64,000 nucleotides of DNA. It comes from Marinagarivorans sp. (GTDB taxonomy: Bacteria; Pseudomonadota; Gammaproteobacteria; Pseudomonadales; Cellvibrionaceae). Below are positions 37,407-46,999 of the stretch, one piece after another. Numbering within the stretch: the first letter of the stretch is position 1; the number at the start of each line of letters is the position of its first letter. Under the pieces are notes generated by a model that was not told the origin of the DNA, did not search any database, and saw only the letters and a list, made by a program, of their open reading frames with translations. Where the stretch lies: the NCBI GenBank assembly GCA_028281865.1, contig JANQJB010000121.1, positions 1-64,000 on the forward strand. Reading direction: 5' to 3'. The translations under genes were made by a program, and so were the position numbers.

Positions 37407-37494
37407 GTTAATTTTCTTTTGCAAGAAAATTAACGTCGAACGTAAAAAACTTCCAATTTGAAAGGTCAATTTTATTGATTATTATCAATAAAAT
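37407..37494 (-). terminator. two AT-rich hairpins after the VTC/porin operon
   Basis: A perfect 12-bp stem (GTTAATTTTCTT with its complement, 37407-37434) and a perfect 11-bp stem (ATTTTATTGAT with its complement, 37469-37494) lie between the porin stop and the palindromic element. They are oriented to end the minus-strand operon; the lack of GC pairs makes their strength uncertain. Confidence 0.6.
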
Positions 37495-37522
37495 CACTTG
37501 TTTACAAGTTTTTCACATTCGA

Positions 37523-38668
37523 CTAATTGAGTGCAATTTGCAAGCGCAATGTAAACGTATCACCACTGCGTTCAGATAAAAAAGAAAACTCATATTCTTC
37601 AATATCGGCATTTGCATATTCTGCCGATAGCTTGATCGCCGAGCTGCGATAATAATTCAACGCGATTTCATTTGTTTGAGCCGTGTCGCCATCAAAAAAA
37701 TACTCCAGCTCTACCTCGCTGCTGCGAAGTGCTAACTCAAACGTCGGTTTATCACTTCTGCGAAATTTTATTTCTCCATCATCGTAACGGCGAGGCTCAC
37801 CAAAAATCGCCCATAAAAAACTCGTGTAATAGCCCTTAAAATTAACTTTTTCATCGATAAAAAGATAACTGTTAAAAGCATCAGTTTTTTGCTTAAAATA
37901 TTCCGCTTGCAGAAGCAACTTATTCCAATATACGGCAAACTCAAAATTGTGGGTATCGATCGTTAAAGCGGTATCCAAGTCTCCACTTCGAATAAGATTA
38001 CCAACTTCGCGACCAATCAGCGGCTCTTTGATTTCGTGTACTCTACTCGCAGGTTTGCGAGAGTTATAACCCGCACCCAGGTGGATAAAATTCTTGCGTT
38101 TTTTGTACACCAGACCAGAAAGTCGCAAGGTATGTGACTCCCCGTACTTGCGGAAAATAGCGTCATCGTCTGGCTCGAGTTCAACACTACTTAGATCAAT
38201 ATTCCAACGCTTCCCGGTAGCTTTTAAGTACGCACCATAATTTCGCCCCAAGCGAAATGCGCGCGAAGCCACAGAGCGCTCTTGAAGATATTGATACTTT
38301 AAGCCCTGCAGATTCTCCAGGCCAAATGGCTCCTTAAAACGGCCCAAAGTTAAAGAAATGGCGCGCGTCAGATCCTTTGCAATGTAGAGATCATCAATTT
38401 CAAATTTATTTTCGTCACTGCGATAATCGAGAGATAATTCAGCACTCACCGATCGCGTAAAGTCATACTCACCCGATAATTTTAGTTTTCGCAGCGCGAT
38501 ACCACGGCCGGGGTCTAATTCGTCTAAATCAAATAGTTTGCCACTTTGTCGGCTGTGCTCTGCAATCAAATAACCGGAGAGTTCAAACTTGGATTTATCG
38601 GCGAGCGCACTTTTGGAGAAAGCCCCAAAAAGAACTGCAAAGATGACGACCGAACGAGAACATAGCAT
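37523..38668 (-). CDS. phosphate-selective porin OprO/OprP family
   Basis: 381 residues with a signal peptide (FAVLFGAFSKSALA). The mature protein is rich in alternating hydrophobic strands and has family hallmarks: LRKLKLSGEYDF, YIAKDLTRAISLTLGRFKEPFGLE and FELALRSSEVELEYFFDGD, ending with the outer-membrane-barrel C-terminus LRLQIALN. It would form an anion- or phosphate-selective outer-membrane channel, possibly for phosphate or polyphosphate, fitting its operon. It is the last gene, 10 bases after the DUF4956 gene. Confidence 0.85.
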   Translation of the reverse strand: MLCSRSVVIFAVLFGAFSKSALADKSKFELSGYLIAEHSRQSGKLFDLDELDPGRGIALRKLKLSGEYDFTRSVSAELSLDYRSDENKFEIDDLYIAKDLTRAISLTLGRFKEPFGLENLQGLKYQYLQERSVASRAFRLGRNYGAYLKATGKRWNIDLSSVELEPDDDAIFRKYGESHTLRLSGLVYKKRKNFIHLGAGYNSRKPASRVHEIKEPLIGREVGNLIRSGDLDTALTIDTHNFEFAVYWNKLLLQAEYFKQKTDAFNSYLFIDEKVNFKGYYTSFLWAIFGEPRRYDDGEIKFRRSDKPTFELALRSSEVELEYFFDGDTAQTNEIALNYYRSSAIKLSAEYANADIEEYEFSFLSERSGDTFTLRLQIALN

Positions 38669-38678
38669 GTGAATGAAC

Positions 38679-39248
38679 TTATTTTTTCTTCTCCGTACAA
38701 AAAACTGAGAGCTGTGCGCTATCAGTTAAATAATCGATATGACCCACTTCGACTTTCACAATATCCAGACCCGTCCTTTCCCTTAAGTCCTGCAAAAGTT
38801 GCTCGTAGTTTTCCGGCTTTATATTCACGATATTGTCGTAGTTGATCTTTTTCTCGATAATTCGCGGCGCCAAAATATGCGTTTCTCCGACGCCAGACAA
38901 AATGCAAACCAAGGCCATTAGTGCCGCCAATTCCACGAAGCTCAACTTTGAAATTGAGCACATCAACGCTACGCCTATTATCACAAATAAATAGGTCATA
39001 TCACGAATCGAAATTGTTTCTGTGCGATAACGCAGCATGGCAAATATTGCAAACAAACCAAAAGCAAAACCCATCGATAATTCAACATCGTGCAACAGAT
39101 AAGTGACGAGAAAAACACCATTGGCAAACAGAAAGAAGCTAAAAACTGACTCTCTATTTGGCGAAATGCGAAAATATATAAATCTCAATAAGACAATACT
39201 GCCAACAAACAAGATAAAATAACGAAATAAAAAATCAGCTGATAACAT
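38679..39248 (-). CDS. DUF4956 membrane protein
   Basis: 189 residues. Four hydrophobic segments in the first 120 residues, including a typical DUF4956 stretch (GFAFGLFAIFAMLRYRTETISIRDMTYLF), then a soluble cytoplasmic C-terminus (about 60 residues). DUF4956 genes repeatedly occur beside VTC-domain and CotH genes; the function is unknown. Third gene of the operon, 70 bases after the VTC gene. Confidence 0.86.
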   Translation of the reverse strand: MLSADFLFRYFILFVGSIVLLRFIYFRISPNRESVFSFFLFANGVFLVTYLLHDVELSMGFAFGLFAIFAMLRYRTETISIRDMTYLFVIIGVALMCSISKLSFVELAALMALVCILSGVGETHILAPRIIEKKINYDNIVNIKPENYEQLLQDLRERTGLDIVKVEVGHIDYLTDSAQLSVFCTEKKK

Positions 39249-39318
39249 ATTGATATAGTTTACTGTGATACGGTTTATTACTGCGCGATTTGAGAATTTT
39301 AACCTGCATGGATAAGTG

Positions 39319-40152
39319 CTAAGTATATACCAACGACTGCTCTATGCGGCGGGTAATAGGTTTAAACCGATTGTATTTAAGTTTTGGATTAGGATATTGA
39401 TTTTCGCTCATGCTCATTCCGATACAATATTTGCTAAACCGCGTCGGCCTGAGTTGTAACGCGCGTGTGGCGTCGAAGAACGGAGAATTACGACAATAGC
39501 GCCGCTGCTTCAGCTCCACAATACACAGTTCATTCAAATGCATTTGACTCGCATCCGCACTGGCTAATGACTTTGACTCTAAACCGATATCAATAGTTAT
39601 GCGCTCCTCCCGCGCTTCATTGGCTAGAGAAATACGTTGATATGAATTGCGTAAACTCGGCAGCAAGGACATCTCCCGGCCTATACCCGAATTGAACAAA
39701 AATTCGCGATGCGCATTTAAGTTTAGATCTTCATGCGAATCAACTTCGATACGCGATTTTAGCGTTCGTTTTTTATTGTTTTTAAACTTAACTTCTAAGT
39801 AATCATTGCGTGAATCGAGGTAGCTGCGCAAACGAACCTTAAACCGGTTGAGTTTACCGCGCCGATGCATATGATAAAAATCGAGATCAGGCGTATCAAA
39901 ATAGCACGTTTGATAACGAAATAGCCGCGAGTGATCGATTTCCAAAATCGTATACTCTCCGATAATCAAATCAAGCAGCGAGAATATACGCTGCATCGGA
40001 ACAAGGAATTTAGTATCGACACGATTCATCAGTATAGCTGCGTCGAGCTGGTACAAGCCATGCGACGCGAATTTACACAAGAACTGTTCTATGTCGGAGC
40101 AATAACCGACCCTAACAGATGACACGTCGCTACAATTTATTGCTACTTGCAA
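39319..40152 (-). CDS. VTC-domain (polyphosphate polymerase-like) protein
   Basis: 277 residues. The VTC domain has basic and acidic residues typical of the tunnel fold: RVDTKFLVP near 43-51, FRYQTCYFDTPDLDFYHMH, RFKVRLRSYLDS and YLEVKFKNNKKRTLKSRIEVD. In yeast Vtc4 this fold polymerises ATP gamma-phosphate into polyphosphate; bacterial members are less studied. The start is a TTG with GGGA seven bases upstream; no ATG lies at a better place. Second gene of the operon, 51 bases after the CotH gene. Confidence 0.86.
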   Translation of the reverse strand: MQVAINCSDVSSVRVGYCSDIEQFLCKFASHGLYQLDAAILMNRVDTKFLVPMQRIFSLLDLIIGEYTILEIDHSRLFRYQTCYFDTPDLDFYHMHRRGKLNRFKVRLRSYLDSRNDYLEVKFKNNKKRTLKSRIEVDSHEDLNLNAHREFLFNSGIGREMSLLPSLRNSYQRISLANEAREERITIDIGLESKSLASADASQMHLNELCIVELKQRRYCRNSPFFDATRALQLRPTRFSKYCIGMSMSENQYPNPKLKYNRFKPITRRIEQSLVYT

Positions 40153-40203
40153 AGTCGTTCCCGTAGCGCCGAAATAAGTATCTTGCCGCAGATGTTTTTT
40201 TGA

Positions 40204-42447
40204 TTAATTATTTGTTGCATCAAAACTCGAATTTGTTATCCAAGAGAATTCGCCGTTACCATTTGGCACTCGCGCATAACTCTGATCTGTTATGCCATTT
40301 TGAAACCACACTTTATCGGCAAACTTTCCTTCCGGAGTAACTAAATAAACATTTTCGCCATCGGCATCTAACTTAAAGTTGGCATGCAGTGAAGGAATGG
40401 TTAAATCTTTCTTGTCCGCCCAAATAATAAGCGTACTATTTGCTTCAATCACAGTATTGTCGGGAAATAACCAGCGCTTCAAATTACTTTCTTCGTCGCT
40501 GACTGACCAACCGCTTAAATCGACTGCTTGGCTGGAGTTATTGTAGAGTTCAATCCAATCACCAAAAAGCCCTTCTTCGTCTGCAACCGCAGTGGTGTTC
40601 GAAGGCATGACTTCGTTAATCACAATGGGTGTAGCGACAGACTCTGCTGAAATAACTTGATAAACATATACATCATGTTCAGCGCCTGGGGGACTGTAGC
40701 TCGCAGTTTTTGCATTATTCGCAGCTATGGCTTCAATGTAATAACGAACAATAGTGCCTTTTGCTATCGGCGGTATCGTAGCCGTATAAACCCCAGAACT
40801 CGCGTCGCCCGACATCGACAATTTTTCAAACTGCCCGGTCAGACCTTTAGAATAATATAAGTTGACTGTATCAACAGATTGGTTCTGCTCTAAATTCGCT
40901 GTTACCAACACGCTTTGCTGGTCGGTCGGCCTCGTCGAAATATTCCCTGCAACTGAATCTGACACTTCATTGATTTCTAAGCCACTGGCGCTAAGTTCGC
41001 CGTTACTGCGAAGCGAATTGTAGCGGCGCGTGATGAGGCTTTTTAACGACTCAACTCCCTGCGTAAATTCGCTATAGGAATACTCTCTCACAGGTGAATT
41101 TGCCCTAACGAAGGAATCAATAAGCGCTTCGTAATCATCAATTATTTTGTGTGAGACGTCTGGATTTAGCAGCTCTTCTAACAGGACGCGATAATGAGCT
41201 AAATAACGTTGACGCAGTTCGGCGTTACCCAATAATTTAGTCAGTAACGGAAAGCGGTCGTCATTTGCTCTATAAAAAGGTGTCCAATTAATATAACGAT
41301 CTCCTAATACCGAGTTACCATCATATTCAATCGGAAGTAGTCGCTGCGAAACCACATCGAAATATAAGTAATAATCCATACCGCCTTTATGAACATAACT
41401 GTCATCATCGGCAAAAAGGTTTTCAACCGCTAAGTACCAAAGCGTTTCGTCAATGTCGAGGTAGGGGCTAATACCCTCAATAAGGTTTGCATTATTTGTA
41501 GTTCCCAATGCGTGCGCGGCATTGGCTAAATCCTGCCAAGGGTCAATAAGCGTCGCGCCTTTTAGCGTGTAATAGGACATATAACTTCTGCCGTCGGGAC
41601 CAAAATCGTTCAGACCAGAATTTCCGGTACCAAATCCGCGCGATCGCCCTTCGGCCCGCCATCGCGTTGTATCATTGTCGAAGAACCACTCTTTGGCGTG
41701 GTCTTTGTCGAGTTTTTGCACATTTGAATAAACGCCGTAGTTTTGGCCGTTTACAATTAAATTAACAAAGTTAGCTTTTGCACTCGGAATATATTTTCTT
41801 GCCAAATTTGAATAAAGTACCTCGCGTAGCGCGCTTTCATCGGTGTAGCCATTATTAAATTTTAACTCGTTGTAACCATTAATATCCTGACCGTTAACGG
41901 TAAATTCCAAGTCGATGGCAAACGATTTTTTTTCACCAGAACCGCGATAACTGGTCTGTCCGCGGTAACGCGCACCGACGGAATCAAAGCTAATGTCCTT
42001 GTAGCGCAAACTCGCGCCTAATAGCTCTTTATCGCTATAATTGCGAGCTAATAATTCTTTAAAGTTTTGTTGAGGAAAATCTAAATAGACTGTCTCCACC
42101 GCCGCGATATCAAAATAATCCGAGGTATATATTCCACCTCGTTCCAAACGCTCTCCGTCTTCTGAAAAGGAATATTCTTTTGGCAGGTCGGTAAATATAT
42201 TGACTGCGCCCACACCGCTAGAACTCGATGAAGAAGCACTGGAAGAAGAACTGCTTGAAGAAGAACTACTACTTGAAGAAGAACTACTAGAAGAAGAGCT
42301 ATTTGACGATGAACCGCTAGATGATGAACTACTCGACGAGGAGCTATTAGACGACGAATTACCCGGCGATTCATTAACCTCACCGCCGCCGCACGCGCAC
42401 AAAATTACTGAAAAAATTAGGATATTTGTGCTGCGATAAAAAAGCAT
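40204..42447 (-). CDS. polyserine-linked CotH kinase-like lipoprotein with lamin-tail domain
   Basis: 747 residues. Lipobox ILCAC, a polyserine linker (about 30-78) and a CotH kinase-like domain (about 105-470) with NGQNYGVYSNVQKLDKD, EYDGNSVLGD and YLYFDVVSQRLLPIEYDG stretches. A middle beta-rich region is followed by a lamin-tail domain (about 620-745: IVINEVMPSNTTAV, DWIELYNNSSQAVDLSGWSV). CotH of Bacillus phosphorylates spore-coat proteins; here it would act outside the cell on an unknown substrate. It starts the four-gene operon with VTC, DUF4956 and the porin, and GGGGG precedes the ATG. Confidence 0.88.
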   Translation of the reverse strand: MLFYRSTNILIFSVILCACGGGEVNESPGNSSSNSSSSSSSSSSGSSSNSSSSSSSSSSSSSSSSSSSSSASSSSSSGVGAVNIFTDLPKEYSFSEDGERLERGGIYTSDYFDIAAVETVYLDFPQQNFKELLARNYSDKELLGASLRYKDISFDSVGARYRGQTSYRGSGEKKSFAIDLEFTVNGQDINGYNELKFNNGYTDESALREVLYSNLARKYIPSAKANFVNLIVNGQNYGVYSNVQKLDKDHAKEWFFDNDTTRWRAEGRSRGFGTGNSGLNDFGPDGRSYMSYYTLKGATLIDPWQDLANAAHALGTTNNANLIEGISPYLDIDETLWYLAVENLFADDDSYVHKGGMDYYLYFDVVSQRLLPIEYDGNSVLGDRYINWTPFYRANDDRFPLLTKLLGNAELRQRYLAHYRVLLEELLNPDVSHKIIDDYEALIDSFVRANSPVREYSYSEFTQGVESLKSLITRRYNSLRSNGELSASGLEINEVSDSVAGNISTRPTDQQSVLVTANLEQNQSVDTVNLYYSKGLTGQFEKLSMSGDASSGVYTATIPPIAKGTIVRYYIEAIAANNAKTASYSPPGAEHDVYVYQVISAESVATPIVINEVMPSNTTAVADEEGLFGDWIELYNNSSQAVDLSGWSVSDEESNLKRWLFPDNTVIEANSTLIIWADKKDLTIPSLHANFKLDADGENVYLVTPEGKFADKVWFQNGITDQSYARVPNGNGEFSWITNSSFDATNN

Positions 42448-43115
42448 GGTAGCCCCCAGGATTGCTTCTGAGTTGTATAAATTTTCAGATGGTCCATCAG
42501 TAAAATGGCTAACAAATCAAATAAATCAGAGTTGCCATAACCTAAAAATACAATATTTGTTTGAATTTACCTCAAATACGGTATTCATATCCGTGATAGA
42601 GATCTCGCTTCGATGCTCGATAACGGGCACCTTAGTGGTTATCCAGAAATATCAGCATCCAAGGTTATAGCAAGTTTTTTGCGCCAGTAGTGACTATGCG
42701 CGCGGTTACTTGCATATATTTGCGTGTGCATACATTACTTGCTACTGCAAATTTGGACGGTAAAAAGATGTCGAATAAACTCCGCACATTGACCGTATAG
42801 ACGCCAATATCAGGAGGCGAGCCCATTGCGACCCCATAAAAGCTGAAACACAGGGCTTGGAGGTGACCGTCGTACGCGGGAAACCTCCAGGGAAGGAGGG
42901 AATGCTGGGAATGCAGTGGTCCGGCGTTCCGGAGCAATTTCGAGTGATCGTAGGATCGAGCCTAAGGGGATGTATAAAGGGGGACGCCTAGTCCGGGTCT
43001 TGAAAACAAGCCCCAATTCATGTCTTGGTGGTGGTAAATAAGAATAATCACTTGCTCTTTTCAAGATTTTCATTAATTCACGATTAAATCATAGGACAAC
43101 AATGGCCCAGACATT
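42448..43115. other. intergenic region holding a GC-richer repeat-bearing stretch
   Basis: No supported gene. About 42800-43040 is richer in GC than its surroundings, holds several small inverted repeats (for example GGAGGT/ACCTCC and TCCGG/CCGGA) and ends in dispersed repeat copy B. ORFs here on the minus strand have no recognisable product. This looks like a remnant of a repetitive or mobile element between two host genes. Confidence 0.5.
42976..43030. repeat. dispersed repeat, copy B
   Basis: Second copy of the 55-bp repeat at 69-123, same orientation, about 89 percent identical by hand count. The sequence flanking it upstream differs from copy A, so only this end is shared. Confidence 0.7.
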
Positions 43116-43418
43116 TTATTTCGTGTTAATAAACCAGTTTACAAAAAGCTGCTCGCAAACCTTCCAAATTGAATAGAACACAACGCTCATAAAAGCACTA
43201 AAAATAATTTCCATAAATTGCATTGCAGCCCCGTCTTGCAGGCTCATCCAGCCATATTGTTTGATTAAATTAACATTTGCCTGAAAGATAAAAAATAAAT
43301 TTAACGAAAAATACCCAAAACCTAAAAAACAAAACGCCATCAGCACCAAGGTCGAAGCCGGGGACCGCTCCAAGTGTTTAACAAGTTTTAAGCGAATTGA
43401 TTTCATTTTTGAAGCCAT
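43116..43418 (-). CDS. small two-pass membrane protein, hypothetical
   Basis: About 100 residues from the ATG at 43418 (a GTG three codons upstream is possible). A basic N-terminus (MASKMKSIRLKLVKH) is followed by two hydrophobic segments, LVLMAFCFLGFGYFSLNLFFIF and FMEIIFSAFMSVVFYSIW. Family not recognised. It stands alone between the repeat region and the next operon. Confidence 0.6.
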   Translation of the reverse strand: MASKMKSIRLKLVKHLERSPASTLVLMAFCFLGFGYFSLNLFFIFQANVNLIKQYGWMSLQDGAAMQFMEIIFSAFMSVVFYSIWKVCEQLFVNWFINTK

Positions 43419-43427
43419 GTTCAACAC

Positions 43428-43922
43428 CGACTAACCAATATAAAACACTGACGTCTCTCGTACGATACGAGCGACCTATACTTAACCCCACAAGCAAGCG
43501 TACTTTGCTAGCAGAGGTTCCTGCAGAATCTTGAGTCCCAAATCGAGTGTTAGTTACAGCGCATTGTTTCTAGAAAAGGCAGTGGACACGATATTCCTCA
43601 AATTTTTCGCTCAGATATTAGCACTCTCATGAACTGCTGACATTCGGTCTGAACGCTCAGTTTACGCACGCTTGATATACCTGAATATCTCCAGCGACTT
43701 AACTCCCTGCCCGATTCTATGCCGTACAGCGCACAATTTCAGCTGATATCAGTTGACTTAGTGCCCCAAGCCGATTTATTTTCAACGTATACATAAAGGC
43801 GGCGAAATATTAATAACGACTCGTCGCTGTATTTAGGCGTTGCCCGCCACCGCAAACAGATAACCATAATACATTTAACCAAGCTATTAATAGCGTTGTA
43901 GCCGCTATACAGTAGGTATTTT
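43428..43922. other. intergenic region
   Basis: About 490 bases without a gene or notable repeat, between divergent genes; it must hold the promoter of the polyserine cytochrome gene. The region just before 43923 has only a weak AGG ribosome-site match. Confidence 0.4.
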
Positions 43923-45290
43923 ATGAAATACAAGTCCCTTGTTTGTGCCGCGATATGCTTAACATTTGTCGCCTGTAGCGGTGAATCCGAAAAGCCCGCT
44001 GACTCATCGTCAAGCTCAAGCAGCTCGAGTTCTTCCTCTAGCTCTTCGAGTTCAAGCTCAAGTTCTTCATCCTCGAGCTCTTCCTCAAGTTCGTCGTCAT
44101 CAAGCTCTTCATCTTCTAGCTCCTCGTCATCTTCTAGCAGTAGCAGCTCGTCTTCAAGTTCATCGGGCGCAGCTCCCATCGAATGCGCGAGTGCAATCAG
44201 CAATGGTCAAAGCCGCTGGCAATCGACCTGTGAGAATTGTCATGGTAGTGTTCCAGATGGCATGACGAAATGGACAGCCAAGAATAAGACGATCGACCTT
44301 TTCGATGAAGACTCCGGACCAGGATACAAAGCTAGAGGCGGTGCGATGATAATGACGTACCTAGCCGACTTTATTGCGGGCTATATGCCTAACATGAACG
44401 GGGAGGTTAGTGAGGCCCAAGCAGAAGAAATCGTAGCCTATTTAACCGATAAAGCTGATCGCCCGTGGTGCCCTGGGCAAGATTGGCCGCCTTCATCCTC
44501 CAGCGGCAGCAGCTCCTCTAGTTCAAGCAGCTCTTCTTCAAGTAGCTCTTCTTCAAGCGGCGGTGACCGTATGGGAAGCCCTAACGGAACGGGTGCATTT
44601 ATCGAGCACAATGGCCGCATCGTTTTCGAAGCAGAGGCTATCCCGGTCTCCGGCAAATGGCGAACCGATACCAGACACGACGGATATTCCGGTAGCGGCT
44701 ACGTCGAACACTGCTGGACACAAAACTGCCGAGGGCCGAAAAGTAGCGGCTCCGGAAGCAGTATGGTTTATCCAGTTCGCGTGCTCGAAGGCGGTATTTA
44801 CCAAATTCACTTCTACTCCCATCAAGCCGCGCCCAACGGCGGCACCGGTCGCGACTGGGAACTAAACAACGATGTGTTAATTCGCATGAGAAATGCACAA
44901 AAAGCGCCGGATGCACCAACCCCAGGCGAGGATTGGCAAGATGGTTTTGCCAATATTGGCGCGAAGTTCATTAAGGCCTACGTCGGTTCGGTTGAGGATT
45001 ACAAAGCTTACAAAAATCGAAACCGGCGTGAGGAACTGCGGAGCCCGCTCGCCAACCTGTGGCGCTGGTGGATGTGGACGGCCGACGATAGCGGTGCGAC
45101 TGATCACAACTCGATACGCGTTCGACTAACACCCGGTAATTACGACCTGGAAATTCAAGGGCGATCAGACGGCTTTTCAATCGATAAAGTTGCGATAGTA
45201 AAATGGGACGACCGCCTGAATGACCGCCAACCTTCTGAAGAAGAATCGGTCGAGTGGACAATGTGGGACCTCTCTTGGCGAGAAGAATAA
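43923..45290 (+). CDS. polyserine-linked cytochrome c lipoprotein with C-terminal carbohydrate-binding-like domain
   Basis: 455 residues. Lipobox FVAC (Cys19), a first polyserine linker (about 29-81), a cytochrome c module (Cys at about 87, CENCH at 103-107, likely distal Met in GYMP, PWCPGQDWPP), a second polyserine linker (about 190-212), and a C-terminal beta-rich domain (about 225-455). The latter resembles carbohydrate-binding jelly-roll domains of the CBM6/35 kind (IVFEAEAIPVSG, GYVEHCW, IQGRSDGFSIDKVAIVKW). So the cytochrome module of the ThuA proteins is here joined to a probable sugar-binding domain, pointing to polysaccharide. A sulfatase gene follows 232 bases downstream, after a terminator. 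Confidence 0.86.
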   Translation: MKYKSLVCAAICLTFVACSGESEKPADSSSSSSSSSSSSSSSSSSSSSSSSSSSSSSSSSSSSSSSSSSSSSSSSSSSSSSGAAPIECASAISNGQSRWQSTCENCHGSVPDGMTKWTAKNKTIDLFDEDSGPGYKARGGAMIMTYLADFIAGYMPNMNGEVSEAQAEEIVAYLTDKADRPWCPGQDWPPSSSSGSSSSSSSSSSSSSSSSSGGDRMGSPNGTGAFIEHNGRIVFEAEAIPVSGKWRTDTRHDGYSGSGYVEHCWTQNCRGPKSSGSGSSMVYPVRVLEGGIYQIHFYSHQAAPNGGTGRDWELNNDVLIRMRNAQKAPDAPTPGEDWQDGFANIGAKFIKAYVGSVEDYKAYKNRNRREELRSPLANLWRWWMWTADDSGATDHNSIRVRLTPGNYDLEIQGRSDGFSIDKVAIVKWDDRLNDRQPSEEESVEWTMWDLSWREE

Positions 45291-45326
45291 TTTTTGTCAA
45301 ATTCTAATAATCAAAAAAAGAAACTT

Positions 45327-45353
45327 AAAGCCGCTATATAAAGCGGCTTTTTT
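45327..45353 (+). terminator. rho-independent terminator
   Basis: Arms AAAGCCGC (45327-45334) and GCGGCTTT (45343-45350) followed by a T-run to 45353, 36 bases after the stop of the polyserine cytochrome gene. Confidence 0.88.
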
Positions 45354-45522
45354 ATTTGTATACCCACGTTATTTTCCTTAATCAACTATATTTTCCTGCG
45401 AAAACTCGTACATAAAAGCATCACATTTACTCACCAGTTTTACCCTTGTAAAATTCGCCGTATCCTCCTTCTCAACTCGACATCAGCAATGTCAAGCTCA
45501 CAATTAAAGTCGCCTGAATAAT

Positions 45523-46962
45523 ATGAAATTTATTGCACTTGTTGCGCTGCTGGCATTGGCCGCATGCGAACTTTCCCCTAACAGGCATCCCTCTAAATAT
45601 ATCGAAGATAAGCCAACCTCGACTAAACCCAATGTCATTCTCATTTTTATCGATGATATGGGCTTTGCAGATATCTCCGGTTTTGGTAACCCGGCAGTAA
45701 ACACACCGAATATGGATCACTTGGCTAAAGAGGGCTTAAGGCTGACAAATTTTTACGTTAACTCACCCATTTGCTCCGCTTCTCGCGTGGCGCTCAAAAC
45801 CGGACTTTACCCCCAACGGACACGCATACACTCATTTTTAAGCACACGCAAACACAATAAACGTCGGAAAATGCCTAATTATTTACCCGATACCTACAAC
45901 ACCTACGCAAAGGTTTTTAAGGAAAACGGCTACGCGACCGCACATTTCGGCAAGTGGCACATCGGCGGAGGGCGTGATGTAAACGATGCACCGCTGCCAC
46001 AGGCCTACGGATATGATAAATCCCTCGTCGCGTTTGAGGGGCTTGGCGATCGAATACTGTGGTCAAAAACGGCGGGAAATATAGCGCCGAGCTGGAATTA
46101 CAATATAGGTAAAATTTATGACTTACCGAAACACCAAACAACCGAAACCTACGTTAATCGTGCGATAAAATTTATAAGAAAAAATCGCGAGCGACCGTTT
46201 TTAGTTAATGTGTTTCCCAATGATGTGCACGATGCTCATGAACCTTCACAAGCTCAACTCGAAAAGTGGAAAGGTAAAGGTAGCTCTTTATCAGAAGACA
46301 AGTTCTTTGCTGTGCTGGATGAAATGGATAAACAGATCGGGCGGCTTCTCGGTGCGCTTGATAAACTCAACTTAAGTGACAATACGATTGTTATCTTAAC
46401 CAGTGACAATGGTCCAACAGATTGGAAACGCTATTACGATAAGAATATTAAGCCACCCGGTTTTACCGGCCCGTTTTTCGGGCGGAAATGGAGTTTGTAC
46501 GAAGGTGGAATACGCATGCCTTTTATTATTCGTTGGCCAGAGAAAATAGATGCCAACCAAACCAATGACACTTCTGTAGTCGCAGCAATGGATATTTTTC
46601 CAAGCCTTATCAAAATAGCTAATCTTAAAAATAGAAACAGCCTAACCCTTGACGGCGAAGATATGTCTCAAGCATTACTTGGAAAAAACAAAAAACGCCT
46701 GAAACCACTCTTCTGGGAGTATGGTGTGTATGGCAGTATCAAACCAGGAAAAAAAGCACACCACAGCCCAAAACTCGCCATGCGCAATGAGAGATATAAG
46801 CTACTATTAAATCCGGATGGCTCAGAGTTAAAGATGTTCGATTTACTGAATGACCAAGGTGAAAAACACGATATCGCCGCTGGCAATCAAGTACTGGTAG
46901 ATGCAATGAAAAAACAGCTGCTTGACTGGTGGAAAGAAATGAATAGCTATTATCATGATTAA
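45523..46962 (+). CDS. sulfatase lipoprotein
   Basis: 479 residues with a lipoprotein signal (LALAAC, Cys15). The sulfatase core is intact: FIDDMG with metal-binding Asp44/Asp45, the formylglycine site CSASR with Cys84, FGKWHIGG and ILTSDNGPTDW. The site has Ala rather than Pro at the third place, so it would need a maturase able to use it, such as an anSME-type enzyme; no maturase gene is in the window. It probably removes sulfate from algal sulfated polysaccharide. The mutarotase-like gene follows 37 bases downstream, suggesting an operon. Confidence 0.93.
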   Translation: MKFIALVALLALAACELSPNRHPSKYIEDKPTSTKPNVILIFIDDMGFADISGFGNPAVNTPNMDHLAKEGLRLTNFYVNSPICSASRVALKTGLYPQRTRIHSFLSTRKHNKRRKMPNYLPDTYNTYAKVFKENGYATAHFGKWHIGGGRDVNDAPLPQAYGYDKSLVAFEGLGDRILWSKTAGNIAPSWNYNIGKIYDLPKHQTTETYVNRAIKFIRKNRERPFLVNVFPNDVHDAHEPSQAQLEKWKGKGSSLSEDKFFAVLDEMDKQIGRLLGALDKLNLSDNTIVILTSDNGPTDWKRYYDKNIKPPGFTGPFFGRKWSLYEGGIRMPFIIRWPEKIDANQTNDTSVVAAMDIFPSLIKIANLKNRNSLTLDGEDMSQALLGKNKKRLKPLFWEYGVYGSIKPGKKAHHSPKLAMRNERYKLLLNPDGSELKMFDLLNDQGEKHDIAAGNQVLVDAMKKQLLDWWKEMNSYYHD

Positions 46963-46999
46963 AAGTTTACATGACGGCAAGAAACCATAGAGAGACAAA

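Noticed and set aside
37261-37500. Palindromic region as a CRISPR-like array
   Set aside because: Repeats are inverted, not direct, and not regularly spaced.
42800-43040. Group II intron 3' end or RNase P-like RNA
   Set aside because: I looked for a domain V pattern and RNase P conserved segments and found neither.
42665-43073. ORFs of 87 and 90 residues as real genes
   Set aside because: They overlap one another and the dispersed repeat, have no ribosome sites and no recognisable domain; the region looks element-derived.
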